Source: Phenylobacterium sp. J426
GTDB taxonomy: Bacteria > Pseudomonadota > Alphaproteobacteria > Caulobacterales > Caulobacteraceae
DNA: 64,000 bases
Assembly: GCF_024699945.1 (NCBI RefSeq)
Contig: NZ_JAJOMY010000001.1
Coordinates: 1,674,001 to 1,738,000 of the forward strand
Direction of reading: 5' to 3'
In this document: positions 16,234-26,681 of the stretch, piece by piece
How positions within the stretch are numbered: position 1 is the first letter of the stretch
How the letters are laid out: the number at the start of each line of letters is the position of its first letter
The notes under the pieces: model-generated
What the model was told of the DNA's origin: nothing
What the model saw: only the letters and a program-made list of their open reading frames with translations
Databases searched by the model: none
Translations under genes and position numbers: made by a program

Positions 16234-16854
16234 GTGCAGTTCCAGAAGTTCGCCGCCGGAGTCGCCGTCGCCGCCGTTGTCGTCTCTGCCGGCGTCGTCC
16301 AGGCGCAGGACGCCTTCACCAAGAAGCCGGCCGAGGTGCGCGCCGGCACCTACACCCTCGATCCCGAGCACTCGAAGATCACCTGGTTCGTGAACCACCT
16401 GGGCTTCTCGACCTACGCCGGCCAGTTCGCCGGCGCGACCGGGACGCTGACCCTCGACCCTAAGGCTCCGGCCGCCTCCAAGCTGGACGTGACGGTCAAG
16501 GCCGACGACGTGGGGACGCTGAACGCCGCCCTCGACAAGCATCTGAAGTCCGCCGACTTCCTTGACACCGCGAAGTTCCCGACCGCGACCTTCAAGGCCA
16601 CCCGGATCGTCGTGAAGGGCGCCAACGAGGCCGACATCCACGGCGACCTGACGCTGCGCGGCGTCACCAAGCCGATCGTCATCGCGGCCGAGTTCAATCA
16701 GGCCGGCGTCAACCCGCTCGACAAGAGGTACACGGTCGGCTTCGACGGCGAGGCCAAGATCCGTCGCTCGGAGTTCGGCATCGCCTACGCCCTGCCGGCG
16801 GTCGGCGACGAGGTCACCCTGAAGATTGAGGCCGAGTTCAAGGCGGCTTCCTAA
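16234..16854 (+). CDS. YceI family periplasmic lipid-binding protein
   Basis: The 206-residue product is a secreted lipocalin-like beta-barrel that binds isoprenoid or fatty-acyl ligands in the periplasm. It has a signal peptide (GVAVAAVVVSAGVVQAQD) and the YceI signatures TYTLDPEHSKITWFVNHLGFS, KSADFLDTAKFPTATFKAT, and IHGDLTLRGVTKPIVI. The start is GTG 16234 with GAGGAAG upstream. A strong terminator follows. Confidence 0.93.
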   Translation: MQFQKFAAGVAVAAVVVSAGVVQAQDAFTKKPAEVRAGTYTLDPEHSKITWFVNHLGFSTYAGQFAGATGTLTLDPKAPAASKLDVTVKADDVGTLNAALDKHLKSADFLDTAKFPTATFKATRIVVKGANEADIHGDLTLRGVTKPIVIAAEFNQAGVNPLDKRYTVGFDGEAKIRRSEFGIAYALPAVGDEVTLKIEAEFKAAS

Positions 16855-16864
16855 AGGCAAAAAA

Positions 16865-16892
16865 GGCCGCCCTCCCGGGCGGCCTCCGTTTT
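16865..16892 (+). terminator. Intrinsic terminator after yceI
   Basis: GGCCGCCC (16865-16872) pairs exactly with 16877-16884 around TCCC and is followed by TCCGTTTT. The A-rich stretch before it means it can also act for the convergent thiolase transcript. Confidence 0.8.
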
Positions 16893-16908
16893 CAGGGATC
16901 AGGCTTGC

Positions 16909-18116
16909 TTAGAAGATCTCGAACAGGCCGGCCGCACCCATCCCGCCGCCGACGCACATGGTGACGACGCCGTACTTCGCGCCGCGCCGCTTGCCCTCAT
17001 AAAGCAGGTGGGCGGTGCAGCGGGCGCCGGTCATGCCATAGGGGTGGCCGATGGAGATCGAACCGCCCGAGACGTTCAGCCGGTCATTGGGGGATGCCCA
17101 GCTTGTCGCGGCAGTACAGCACCTGGCTGGCGAAGGCTTCGTTCAGTTCCCAGATGCCGATGTCTTCGATGGTCAGGCCGTTGCGCTCCAACAGCTTCGG
17201 GATCGCGAAGACCGGGCCGATGCCCATCTCCTCCGGGCCGCAGCCCGCGACCGCCATGCCGCGGTAGGCGCCGAGCGCCTCGAGGCCGCGCTTTTCGGCT
17301 TCCTTGCGCTCCATCAGCAGCACCGCGGCCGAGCCGTCCGACAGCTGGCTGGCGTTGCCGGCGGTGACGAACTTGCCCTGGGGCACGTAGCGGCCGCCCT
17401 TGAACACCGGCTGCAGCTTCTGCAGGTCCTCCAGCGTCGTCTGCGGACGGTTGCCCTCGTCCCGGTCGAGCGTGATCTCCTTGTCGGCCGTCTCGCCGGT
17501 CTCCTTGTTGACCAGCACCTTCATCACCGTGGTGACGGGCACGATCTCGTCGGCGAACCGACCTTCGGCCTGGGCCTGGGCGGTCCGCTGCTGCGACTGC
17601 AGCGCGTACTCGTCCTGGGCCTCGCGGGATATGCCGTAGCGGTCGGCGACGATCTCTGCCGTCTCGATCATTGAGGTCCACAGCTCGGGCACGTTCTCGC
17701 TGAGCCAGGGGTCGAACGCCATGAAGCGGTTCGACTTGTCGTTCTGCACCAGGCTGATCGACTCCACGCCGCCGCCGATGGCGACCGGAGCGCCGTCGTT
17801 GATGATGTACTTCGCGGCCGTGGCCACGCCCATCAGGCCCGAGCTGCACTGCCGGTCGATGGTCATGCCCGAGACGGTGTTCGGCAGGCCGGCGCGCAGA
17901 GCGGCCTGGCGGGCGATGTTGTTGCCCGTCGTGCCCTGCTGCATGGCCGCGCCGAAGGCCACATCATCGATCTCGCCGGGATCGACGCCCGCTTGCGCCA
18001 CGACGGCGCGGATCGACCTCGGCGGCCAGCGTCGCGCCGTAGGTGTTGTTGAAGGCGCCGCGGTAGGCCTTGCCGATAGGGGTCCGCTTGGCGGCGACGA
18101 TGACGGCTTCGCGCAT
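16909..18116 (-). CDS. fadA: Acetyl-CoA acyltransferase (thiolase), two one-base insertions
   Basis: This is the last enzyme of the beta-oxidation cycle, splitting 3-ketoacyl-CoA. The start is [20 protein letters not shown] (ATG 18116) and the end is [20 protein letters not shown]. The active-site Cys lies in [10 protein letters not shown], with [11 protein letters not shown] and the C-terminal CVGGG intact. The reading frame breaks twice: an extra A at 18016 (non-homopolymer) and one extra G in 17089-17093. Removing both gives a 401-residue thiolase of normal length. It is downstream of fadB in the same orientation. Confidence 0.88.
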
Positions 18117-18154
18117 CGAGAAATCCTGACGTTACGTGAGGTGGAGCTTTGAAA

Positions 18155-18186
18155 AACGGCGGGTGATCCGGAGACCGCCCGCCGTT
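18155..18186 (-). terminator. Terminator-like hairpin between fadB and the thiolase
   Basis: AACGGCGGG (18155-18163) is inverted exactly at 18178-18186. Read on the minus strand the hairpin is followed by GTTTTTC. It sits between fadB and the thiolase, so it would reduce thiolase expression from the fadB promoter. Confidence 0.65.
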
Positions 18187-18199
18187 TGGGTTCAGTCTC

Positions 18200-20275
<2,076 letters not shown>

Positions 20276-20407
20276 CGAAGAGCTTCCCTCAAAATCGATG
20301 GCAGACCGCCTGTTCAAAGATGGCGCGGCCCGAAATTCAAACGCGTGTTATAGGCCTCGGCAGGTACGGCCAAGTCAATCGTGCCGCACGGGAAAAGGGA
20401 GCTCGGA

Positions 20408-21196
20408 ATGGCGTCGGATCTGTTCTCGCTGGAGGGCCGGGTGGCCCTCGTCACCGGCGGTTCGCGCGGCATCGGCAAGATGATCGCCCGCGGCTTCGTC
20501 GAGCAGGGGGCGAAGGTCTACATCTCGTCGCGGAAGCCCGACGCCTGCGACGCCACCGCCGAAGAGCTCGGTTCCAATTGCATCTCGCTGCCGCAGGACA
20601 TCTCGACGGTCGAGGGTGTGCAGCGCCTCGCCGCCCTGATCGCCGAGCGCGAGCCGAAGCTCGACATCCTGGTCAATAACGCCGGCGCCGCCTGGGCCGC
20701 CGACTTCGACGAATTCCCGGAGAGCGGCTGGGACAAGGTGATGAACCTGAACCTGAAGTCGCCCTTCTTCCTGACCCAGGCCCTGCACGGCGCGCTGACG
20801 GCCGCCGCCAGCGACGACCAGCCGGCCAAGGTGATTAACATCGCCTCGATTGACGGGATCGCGCTCAATCCGCTCGAGACCTATTCGTACCACGCCTCGA
20901 AATCGGCCCTGATCTACCTGACCCGCCGGATGGCCGCGAAGCTGATCAAGGACCGCATCGTGGTCACCGCCATCGCCCCGGGCCCGTTCGCGTCCGAGAT
21001 GAACCGCGCCGCCCGCGACCACAGCGACGAAGTCGCCCGCCGCGTGCCGCTCGGCCGTATCGGCCGTGACGACGACATGGCCGCCACCGCCATCTTCCTG
21101 GCTTCCCGAGCCGGTGACTACGTGGTCGGCGCGACCATCCCCGTCGATGGCGGCGTAGCGCTGGCGACCCTCCCGCGCGAGGCGATCGCGGGCTAG
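20408..21196 (+). CDS. SDR family oxidoreductase
   Basis: It is a 262-residue short-chain dehydrogenase. The NADP-binding TGGSRGIGK motif is near residue 17, NNAG near 93, and the catalytic Ser/Tyr/Lys in NIASIDG and YSYHASKSA. The R after the glycine motif favours NADP(H). It resembles RhlG-like/3-oxoacyl-ACP reductases. GGAGCTCGG precedes ATG 20408. It is divergent from fadB, which hints at lipid metabolism, but the substrate is not determined. Confidence 0.9.
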   Translation: MASDLFSLEGRVALVTGGSRGIGKMIARGFVEQGAKVYISSRKPDACDATAEELGSNCISLPQDISTVEGVQRLAALIAEREPKLDILVNNAGAAWAADFDEFPESGWDKVMNLNLKSPFFLTQALHGALTAAASDDQPAKVINIASIDGIALNPLETYSYHASKSALIYLTRRMAAKLIKDRIVVTAIAPGPFASEMNRAARDHSDEVARRVPLGRIGRDDDMAATAIFLASRAGDYVVGATIPVDGGVALATLPREAIAG

Positions 21197-21256
21197 GCGC
21201 TGAAATGCGGGGAAATGCGTTATGCAGGTCTCCGCATTGTCTAGCTGGTCCCGCCC

Positions 21257-24241
21257 TTGACCGAACCCGCCGCCCGCACCGTCCGTCCCCTGCGCCTGAT
21301 CCTGGCGCTGGTGGGTGTGGCGCTGGTGGTGCTGGCGGCGCTCACCTGGCTCAACCGCCGGACGCTGGCGCGCGAGGCGCTGACCGGATGGCTGCGGTCC
21401 AAGGGCATCGCCTCGGAGGCCGAGGTGTACGCCATCGGGCCGTCCAGCTTCTCGGCGCGGCTCCGCGTCGGCGATCCCGCCCGTCCCGACTTCCAGGCGG
21501 CCCGCGCCGACGTCCGCTATAGGTTCAAGGGCGTGGCGGTGGAGGTGCTCTCGGTCACCCTGCGCCGGCCGGTGCTGCGCGCCTCCCTTCGCAACGGGCG
21601 GTTCAGCGTCGGCGCGCTCGACCCGCTGATCGAGGAATTCACCCGCCGACCGCCGCGCCCGGACGCCGCCAAGCCGACCATCGCCGTCGACGACGGCGTG
21701 CTGTGGCTGACCACCGACTACGGCCCGGTGAAGCTCACGGCGGACGCCTGCGTCGAGAACAACCGGCTGATGTCGCTCGCCGCCGTCGCCGATCCCGCCC
21801 GCCTGAAGGGTCGAGGGCTGTCCGCGGAGACCGGCCGCGCCACCCTAGCCGTCACGACCCGCGGGCCGCGGCTTTCCGTGCGTCTGGAGGCGCCCCTGAC
21901 CGCCGTCGAGTCCGGGGCGCTCTCGCTGCGCCAGGCCCGCCTCGTCCTGACCGCAGATGCGCCTTATCCGGACATGGTCAAGCGCCGCAGCGATGGCGGC
22001 GTCACCCTCAGCGCCCGGCTGACCGGCCGGAGCGCCGCGCTGGCGGCGCACACGCTGGAGGCCTTCGAAGCCGACGCGGCCTTCGTCGGCCAGTCGCGCG
22101 GGTGGATTCCGGACCTCGCGCTGAGCGGCCGCGCCACAACCCGTCTCCGTGCTGAAAACGCCAAACTCGGGCCGGCCCGAGCCGTCGGCCTTCGCCTCGC
22201 TGCGACGAGCGAGGATCTCCAGTGGACACGGGCTGGCGGCGACCGGCTGGCGGCCGGCGTGCGAGCCACCGCCGTGCTGGATCGCGGCGCGGCCTCGGGC
22301 ATGACCCTGACCCGCACGACCCTCTCCGCGGCTGGTCCGGTCACGGCCACGGCCGGGGGCGCGCGCGCCGCGCTGACGGGCAGCCTGGTCGGTCGCGGGG
22401 CCTACAGCGGCCTTGGCCCCGTGACCTCCGGCGACACGGGTGACCTGGCGGCCGTCAAGCGCGCCGCCCGCGGCTTTGGCATCGCAGCACCCCGCCTGGG
22501 TCTCACCCTCGCGCCCGGGAAGGCGCCGGCCCTGGCCCTTCCGCGGCCGGTGGTGCTGAAGCCCGACGCCGGCGGCGTGGTCACCCTTGCGAGCTCCGGA
22601 GCGAACGAATGGCGGCTCACCGCCCGGGGCGGCGGACTGCCGGAGATCGACGCGACGGCCCAGGATGTCCGCCTTGCCGACGGCGAGGCTTCGGCTGGCC
22701 TGAACCTGAAGGCGACCCTCTCGCTGGGCCCGCTGGAGCGCGCCCGCCTCGACGCCGGCGGCCGTCTCCGCCTCGCCGGCGGGGCGGTCACGCTCGTCGC
22801 CACCCGCTGCGCCCCGCTCGCGATCGACAGGCTCGAGTTCGGCGAGAACGATGTGGAGGCGGTCTCCGGCCGCCTGTGCCCGGGCGCGGAGCCGATGTTC
22901 CGCATGGCCGGCGGCGACTGGCGCATCGCAGGCCGGGCCGAAGCCGCCTCCGCCGACGCGCCGTTCCTGCAGGCCGGGGCCCGCGACGCCTTCGGGCCCG
23001 TGGCCCTGGAGCTCAAGGGCGGGCGGCTCGATGCTGACGCCCGCATCGACCGCGCCCGCCTGGTCGATCTCGCGCCAGAGCCCCGTTTCCATCCGCTGGC
23101 GCTCACCGGGATCGCCCGCGCCCGCCGCGACGCCTGGACCGCCGAGCTCGACATCGCCGCCGGTCGCCACCCCGTCGCTCACGCAGGGCTCGTCCACGAC
23201 GGTCCGACGGGCCAGGGCCGGGTCGACATCGACACCGGCGTCCTCACCTTCGCCGACGGCGGCCTGCAGCCGGCCCAGATCTCTCCGCTGGCCGCCGCGC
23301 TTGGACCGCCGGCGACCGGCCAGGCGCGGTTCGAGGGCGGCTTCGCCTGGAACCCGGTTGCAGGCATCAGCGCCGGCACGCTCACCGTGCCGCGGCTCGA
23401 CTTCGTCAGCCCGGCAGGGCCGATCACCAATCTCTCCGGCACGCTCGTCTTCACCAGTCTCGCGCCGCTGGTCGCGGCTCCCGGCCAGGTCGTCAGCGTC
23501 GAGCGGCTGGACGCCATCGTCCCGGTCACCGGCCTGAAGGCCGAGGTGGGGCTCAAGGACGACGTGCTGACCATCACCGGCGGCGAGGCCGCCGTCGGCG
23601 GTGGGCGGGTGAGGCTGGAGCGGCTCGAGCTGCCGCTCGATCCCGCCGCGACACGGAAGGGGCTGCTCGCCTTCGAGGGCGTCCAGCTCCACGATCTCAT
23701 CGAGGCCTCGCCATTCGGCGACCGGGTGGAGTTCGACGCCGTTGTCTCGGGCCGTATCCCGTTCGAGACAGTGGGCCAACGGGTGCGGATCACCGGTGGC
23801 GAGCTCGAGGCCATCAAGCCAGGCCGGCTTTCCATCCAGCGCGAGGCCCTGTCCGGCGTGCAGACCGACCCGCAGCAGGTGCTGGCCGACGGCCAGCCGG
23901 TGCCGGACCAGGCCCAGGCCAACGCCGCCGTCACCGATTTCGCCTACCAGGCCATGGAGAACCTGGCCTTTAACCAGCTGGCCCTCAGCCTCAACAGCCG
24001 GGAGGACGGCCGGATGAGCGCGCTGTTCCACATCGTCGGCCGTCACGACCCGCCGAAGAAGCAGGAAATCCGGCTGGGCCTCATGGAGCTGCTACAGCGC
24101 CGGTTCCTCGACAAGCCGCTGCCGCTGCCTTCCGGCACCGGCGTGAACCTGACCCTCGACACGACGCTCAACCTGGACGATCTCTTGGCCGACTACGCCG
24201 AGTACCAGCGGCTTCGCAATTCAGGCCCGGTTCAGCCGTGA
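21257..24241 (+). CDS. ydbH: YdbH-like AsmA-superfamily intermembrane phospholipid transport protein
   Basis: The product is 994 residues, anchored by an N-terminal membrane helix (LILALVGVALVVLAALTWL), with a very long beta-rich periplasmic body. In E. coli YdbH, with TamB and YhdP, forms a bridge moving phospholipids to the outer membrane. The C-terminal part carries family features (GVQLHDLIEASPFGDRVEFD, IKPGRLSIQ, MENLAFNQLALSLNS). The start is TTG 21257 with no strong ribosome site; no better start lies nearby. It is followed by ynbE and ydbL, the same trio as in enterobacteria. Confidence 0.88.
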   Translation: MTEPAARTVRPLRLILALVGVALVVLAALTWLNRRTLAREALTGWLRSKGIASEAEVYAIGPSSFSARLRVGDPARPDFQAARADVRYRFKGVAVEVLSVTLRRPVLRASLRNGRFSVGALDPLIEEFTRRPPRPDAAKPTIAVDDGVLWLTTDYGPVKLTADACVENNRLMSLAAVADPARLKGRGLSAETGRATLAVTTRGPRLSVRLEAPLTAVESGALSLRQARLVLTADAPYPDMVKRRSDGGVTLSARLTGRSAALAAHTLEAFEADAAFVGQSRGWIPDLALSGRATTRLRAENAKLGPARAVGLRLAATSEDLQWTRAGGDRLAAGVRATAVLDRGAASGMTLTRTTLSAAGPVTATAGGARAALTGSLVGRGAYSGLGPVTSGDTGDLAAVKRAARGFGIAAPRLGLTLAPGKAPALALPRPVVLKPDAGGVVTLASSGANEWRLTARGGGLPEIDATAQDVRLADGEASAGLNLKATLSLGPLERARLDAGGRLRLAGGAVTLVATRCAPLAIDRLEFGENDVEAVSGRLCPGAEPMFRMAGGDWRIAGRAEAASADAPFLQAGARDAFGPVALELKGGRLDADARIDRARLVDLAPEPRFHPLALTGIARARRDAWTAELDIAAGRHPVAHAGLVHDGPTGQGRVDIDTGVLTFADGGLQPAQISPLAAALGPPATGQARFEGGFAWNPVAGISAGTLTVPRLDFVSPAGPITNLSGTLVFTSLAPLVAAPGQVVSVERLDAIVPVTGLKAEVGLKDDVLTITGGEAAVGGGRVRLERLELPLDPAATRKGLLAFEGVQLHDLIEASPFGDRVEFDAVVSGRIPFETVGQRVRITGGELEAIKPGRLSIQREALSGVQTDPQQVLADGQPVPDQAQANAAVTDFAYQAMENLAFNQLALSLNSREDGRMSALFHIVGRHDPPKKQEIRLGLMELLQRRFLDKPLPLPSGTGVNLTLDTTLNLDDLLADYAEYQRLRNSGPVQP

Positions 24242-24280
24242 CCTTGCAACACGAGACCTGATGAAAGGGAGACCGCCGCG

Positions 24281-24475
24281 ATGATCCTTCGCCGACAGGC
24301 CCTCGCCGGAGCCGGGGCGCTCGCGCTCCTGGGCGCCGCGCTCGCCGCCTGCACGCCGACCGTCCGCGTGGAGGTCGCGCCGATCAACATCTACGCCAAG
24401 CTGGACGCTGACGTCCGGCTGCGCCTGGACGAGGACGTGAAGGCCCTCATCCAAAAGAACCCCGAGCTGTTCTAG
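24281..24475 (+). CDS. ynbE: YnbE family outer-membrane lipoprotein
   Basis: This 64-residue lipoprotein has lipobox ALAAC (Cys24) and the family core TPTVRVEVAPINIYAKLDAD. In E. coli YnbE pairs by beta-strand addition with the C-terminal end of YdbH to complete the transport bridge. It lies 39 bp after ydbH and 5 bp before ydbL, in one operon. Confidence 0.92.
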   Translation: MILRRQALAGAGALALLGAALAACTPTVRVEVAPINIYAKLDADVRLRLDEDVKALIQKNPELF

Positions 24476-24480
24476 GAGTC

Positions 24481-24853
24481 ATGGCTATGAACCTCATGGG
24501 TCTCTCTGCTCCGGTCGGCGCCGCCGTCCTGGCGGCCCTGGTCGCCGCCACCCCGGTCGCCGCCCAGGCGATGAACGCCAAGGCCGCGGTCGACGCAGCC
24601 AAGGCCCAGGGCGTGGTCGGCGAGCAGGCGGATGGTTTCCTCGGCTTCGTGAAACCTTCGACCGACACCGCGCTCAAGGCTGCGGTGGACGAGATCAACG
24701 CCGGCCGCGCCCAGCTGTACCGCGAAGCCGCGGCCAAGAACGGCGTCAGCGTCGAGGCGGCCGGCGCCCTCGGCCTTCAACACCGTCGTCCAGTCGCGGC
24801 TGAAGCCCGGCGAGTTCTACAAGCCGGCAGGCGGCGGCTGGGTCCGCAAGTGA
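24481..24853 (+). CDS. ydbL: YdbL family (DUF1318) periplasmic protein, one-base insertion
   Basis: YdbL is the periplasmic partner of YdbH/YnbE. A signal peptide (VGAAVLAALVAATPVAAQA) precedes NAKAAVDAAKAQGVVGEQADG and STDTALKAAVDEINAGR. The conserved end (FNTVVQSRLKPGEFYKPAGG) is in the next frame; one C too many in 24767-24769 causes the shift. Corrected, the protein is 123 residues ending GWVRK at TGA 24851-24853. An AGGAG site precedes ATG 24481. The shift is probably a consensus error. Confidence 0.85.
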
Positions 24854-24894
24854 GTCGGGGTTCAGCCTGACCTTCGACGCCCGAGGGACGGACC

Positions 24895-24970
24895 TTGGCG
24901 GGGGGCTTTCACGGACTGAGCAGCAGGACGCAGGGCGTCCTGCTGATGTCGCTCGCCATGCTGATCATTC
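24895..24970 (+). pseudogene. 5' fragment of an EamA/DMT transporter split by the IS1595-type element
   Basis: TTG 24895 with GAGGGA upstream begins AGGFHGLSSRTQGVLLMSLA, a cytoplasmic start plus the first half of membrane helix 1. After 76 bases the transposon begins. Joining to 28864 gives ...MLIIPGVDGLAKYLSATYS... in frame and a 297-residue protein of exactly the family length. No ATG lies in frame upstream. Confidence 0.75.
24963..24970. repeat. 8-bp target-site duplication, left copy
   Basis: GATCATTC is repeated at 28856-28863 on the other side of the transposon. Eight bases is the standard duplication for IS1595-family elements. Confidence 0.92.
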
Positions 24971-24996
24971 CGGTATTATGTAGCAAACACACCAAG
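24971..24996 (+). repeat. Left terminal inverted repeat of the IS1595-type transposon
   Basis: It begins CGGTATTATGTAGCAAAC and continues to CACCAAG; the right end is its inverse with one A/G difference. Confidence 0.92.
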
Positions 24997-25046
24997 ACCG
25001 CGACCAACGTCACCGGATATAATGGCATTGCTCATCGGATGAGGTG

Positions 25047-25114
25047 ACGGCCCTCCCTGTCTCGAACAGGGGCCTCCGGGTGAACCGGCGCTCTTCCGCC
25101 TGAGCTAAGAGCCG
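25047..25114 (-). pseudogene. tRNA-like sequence with shortened anticodon arm
   Basis: On the minus strand a 7-bp acceptor stem (CGGCTCT with AGGGCCG, one G-T pair), a canonical D arm (GCTCAGGCGGAAGAGC) and a canonical T arm (CCCTG-TTCGAGA-CAGGG) are present. Only 18 bases lie between the D and T stems instead of about 23, leaving at best a 3-bp anticodon stem around GTTCACC. That makes a functional tRNA unlikely unless bases are missing from the consensus. It starts 50 bp inside the transposon's left end. Confidence 0.5.
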
Positions 25115-25130
25115 TCGCCCGGAGCATAGC

Positions 25131-25556
25131 ATGGATCGCCCCAACACCGTCTCCGGCCTCCGCGAGAAGCACAGCGAGATAGCCGGCCAGATCGAGCACA
25201 CCCGCGCCGTCCTGGCCCGGCTGGTGGCCGATCTGGAGGCCGTAGAGCACACGATCAGGCTGTTCGATCCCGACGCGGAGCTACCTCGCGCCAAGCCCGT
25301 TCCGAGCCCGCACGCAGCCTTCAAGGGCGAGATGCGCCGGGACGTGATGGCCGCGCTGAGAACTTGCGGAGAGCCCGCAACTTCCTTGTGGCTGGCCCGC
25401 AAGATTCTTGCGGGTCGGGGCCTGCCTGACGACGCCAAGACGGTCACCCTGTTCCGCAAACGCGTCGGCGCGGCGCTCTACAAGCTGCGGGCGAAGGGGT
25501 GGGTTGAGGAAGTCCCGCAGGCTGGGGAGTACAAGGGGTGGGTTCTCACCACCTAG
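25131..25556 (+). CDS. Transposon passenger: coiled-coil plus winged-helix-like protein
   Basis: It is 141 residues. The N-terminal half is heptad-like (GLREKHSEIAGQIEHTRAVL, then ARLVADLEAVEHTIRLFDPD), predicted coiled coil. The C-terminal half (RRDVMAALRTCGEPATSLWL, KRVGAALYKLRAKGWVEEV) looks like a winged helix, so DNA binding is plausible. I recall similar short proteins near IS1595-type transposases in alphaproteobacteria but cannot verify this. The start ATG 25131 lies just after the tRNA-like sequence with little spacing, and no strong ribosome site is seen. Confidence 0.65.
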   Translation: MDRPNTVSGLREKHSEIAGQIEHTRAVLARLVADLEAVEHTIRLFDPDAELPRAKPVPSPHAAFKGEMRRDVMAALRTCGEPATSLWLARKILAGRGLPDDAKTVTLFRKRVGAALYKLRAKGWVEEVPQAGEYKGWVLTT

Positions 25557-25848
25557 TGAAATAAAGATATTCAGATATCTAGAAGTATCCTGCGACATTT
25601 ACCTGCGACATCTTAGGGGGCGCCGAATCGTCGAGCGGCGCCGTAGTTTGTCGAGTTGCAGGCTGTTCAGACGAAAAAGCCGCAGGGATGGGGGTCCCTA
25701 CGGCTGAATCTTTTGGTGGCCTCCTGCAAATCCGTCGAACCGGAGGCGCAGGAGATGGATCACTTGCAGGGGCACCCTCGGCGCCTCTGATCTGTTTGTC
25801 AAGCTTCCGGTTCACTTAGCGCGGCGATGCCGCAGAAAGTGAACTAAC
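25557..25848. other. Structured non-coding stretch: 13-bp direct repeat and three hairpins
   Basis: CCTGCGACAT occurs at 25589-25598 and 25602-25611. Three stem-loops follow: 25678-25705 (AGCCG-AGGGA/TCCCT-CGGCT, flanked by A-run and T-run, a probable bidirectional terminator), 25721-25754 (CTCCTGC/GCAGGAG with an inner TCCG/CGGA), and 25810-25844 (GTTCACTT/AAGTGAAC with an inner GCGGC/GCCGC). The last ends four bases before the next GTG start. No ORF fits here. Confidence 0.6.
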
Positions 25849-26433
25849 GTGTCTTTGACCTTCGAGAACCTTGATAACGAAACCCGCCGCCTCATGGTCG
25901 CGGAGATCATGGCCGACATTGATGAGGGGAAGAGCGACCCCGCCCGCGGCCTCTACATCAGCAACTACCTCAATGAGCGCGGCGCCCTCGTCTGGCCCGA
26001 TCTCCTCCTGGAAGCCGCCCGCAGCGGTAATGACGACAGCCTTTCAGGCCAGCTCGCCATCCAAGGGTGCTTCCAGGCGCAGGTGGAGCGTCGAAAGCCG
26101 AGCGGCGGCTATACGTTCGCCCGCGTGCCCGTGACCGCGCCTCAGACCCTCGCTGAGAGCCAGTTCAACATGTACTACATGCGAGCGCTGGCGCTCCGCG
26201 CGCTAGAGATCGGCGCCGGCCTGATTGTCTATCGAGCCAAGTGGGTCGAGAATCCGCGTTCGTCTTCCGAGCAGATGATCGGCACGACCCTGGACCCGGC
26301 AGAGGTGCTGTCGGAGCTGCGGGCCACGCGGGGCGTGAACCCGCCGTCGCACATTCCGCTGCCGAATACCGGCCTGACGGTTCGACTAGGACCGGCTAAG
26401 TCGGCTGTCGGCGTCCGAGTGGTAGGCGAATAG
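25849..26433 (+). CDS. Transposon passenger of unknown function (194 aa)
   Basis: A soluble protein with no signal peptide or clear membrane helix. It begins SLTFENLDNETRRLMVAEIM and contains GLYISNYLNERGALVWPDLL and ESQFNMYYMRALALRALEIG, followed by a Pro-rich tail. I recognise no family. The likely start is GTG 25849. No Shine-Dalgarno is visible, and a strong hairpin (25810-25844) abuts the start, so translation may be structure-controlled. The 3' end overlaps the converging 69-aa gene by 48 bp. Confidence 0.65.
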   Translation: MSLTFENLDNETRRLMVAEIMADIDEGKSDPARGLYISNYLNERGALVWPDLLLEAARSGNDDSLSGQLAIQGCFQAQVERRKPSGGYTFARVPVTAPQTLAESQFNMYYMRALALRALEIGAGLIVYRAKWVENPRSSSEQMIGTTLDPAEVLSELRATRGVNPPSHIPLPNTGLTVRLGPAKSAVGVRVVGE

Positions 26434-26595
26434 CCGGTCGTCCGGCTCCATCTCGTACAATTCGGCCCCGTCCGAGATAGCAATGCCGTAGCGCTCAGAC
26501 ACCTCGGTAAGAGCGGCAAGAAATGCCGTGAGGTTGTCGGGCTCGCGGTGCTCGGGCGGGGTCGTAGTACTGACGAGTCGTAGGTGCGGGACCAT
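26386..26595 (-). CDS. Transposon passenger, small acidic protein (69 aa)
   Basis: The product has the sequence features of a real small protein: an N-terminal strand, a helix (NLTAFLAALTEVSERYGIAI) and an acidic tail (ELYEMEPDDRLFAYHSDADS). The YGIAI-type turn recalls short phage-encoded proteins; no function is known. GAGGAAC lies six bases before ATG 26595. The start codon is embedded in a large inverted repeat (26591-26641). Confidence 0.55.
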   Translation of the reverse strand: MVPHLRLVSTTTPPEHREPDNLTAFLAALTEVSERYGIAISDGAELYEMEPDDRLFAYHSDADSRLSRS

Positions 26596-26641
26596 GGCGG
26601 TTCCTCTAAGGAACCGGGGGCGCGTCCGGTTCCGCCATGGT
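26591..26641. promoter_or_regulatory. Nested inverted repeat over the start of the 69-aa gene
   Basis: Outer arms ACCATGGCGG (26591-26600) and CCGCCATGGT (26632-26641) enclose a second hairpin, GGTTCCT-CTA-AGGAACC (26599-26615). The first outer arm contains the ATG of the 69-aa gene and the inner hairpin its ribosome site, so folding would hide both. Confidence 0.5.
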
Positions 26642-26681
26642 CAAGCAGGAACGGCGCCAAAAGGCGCCGTGACACAGTGAC

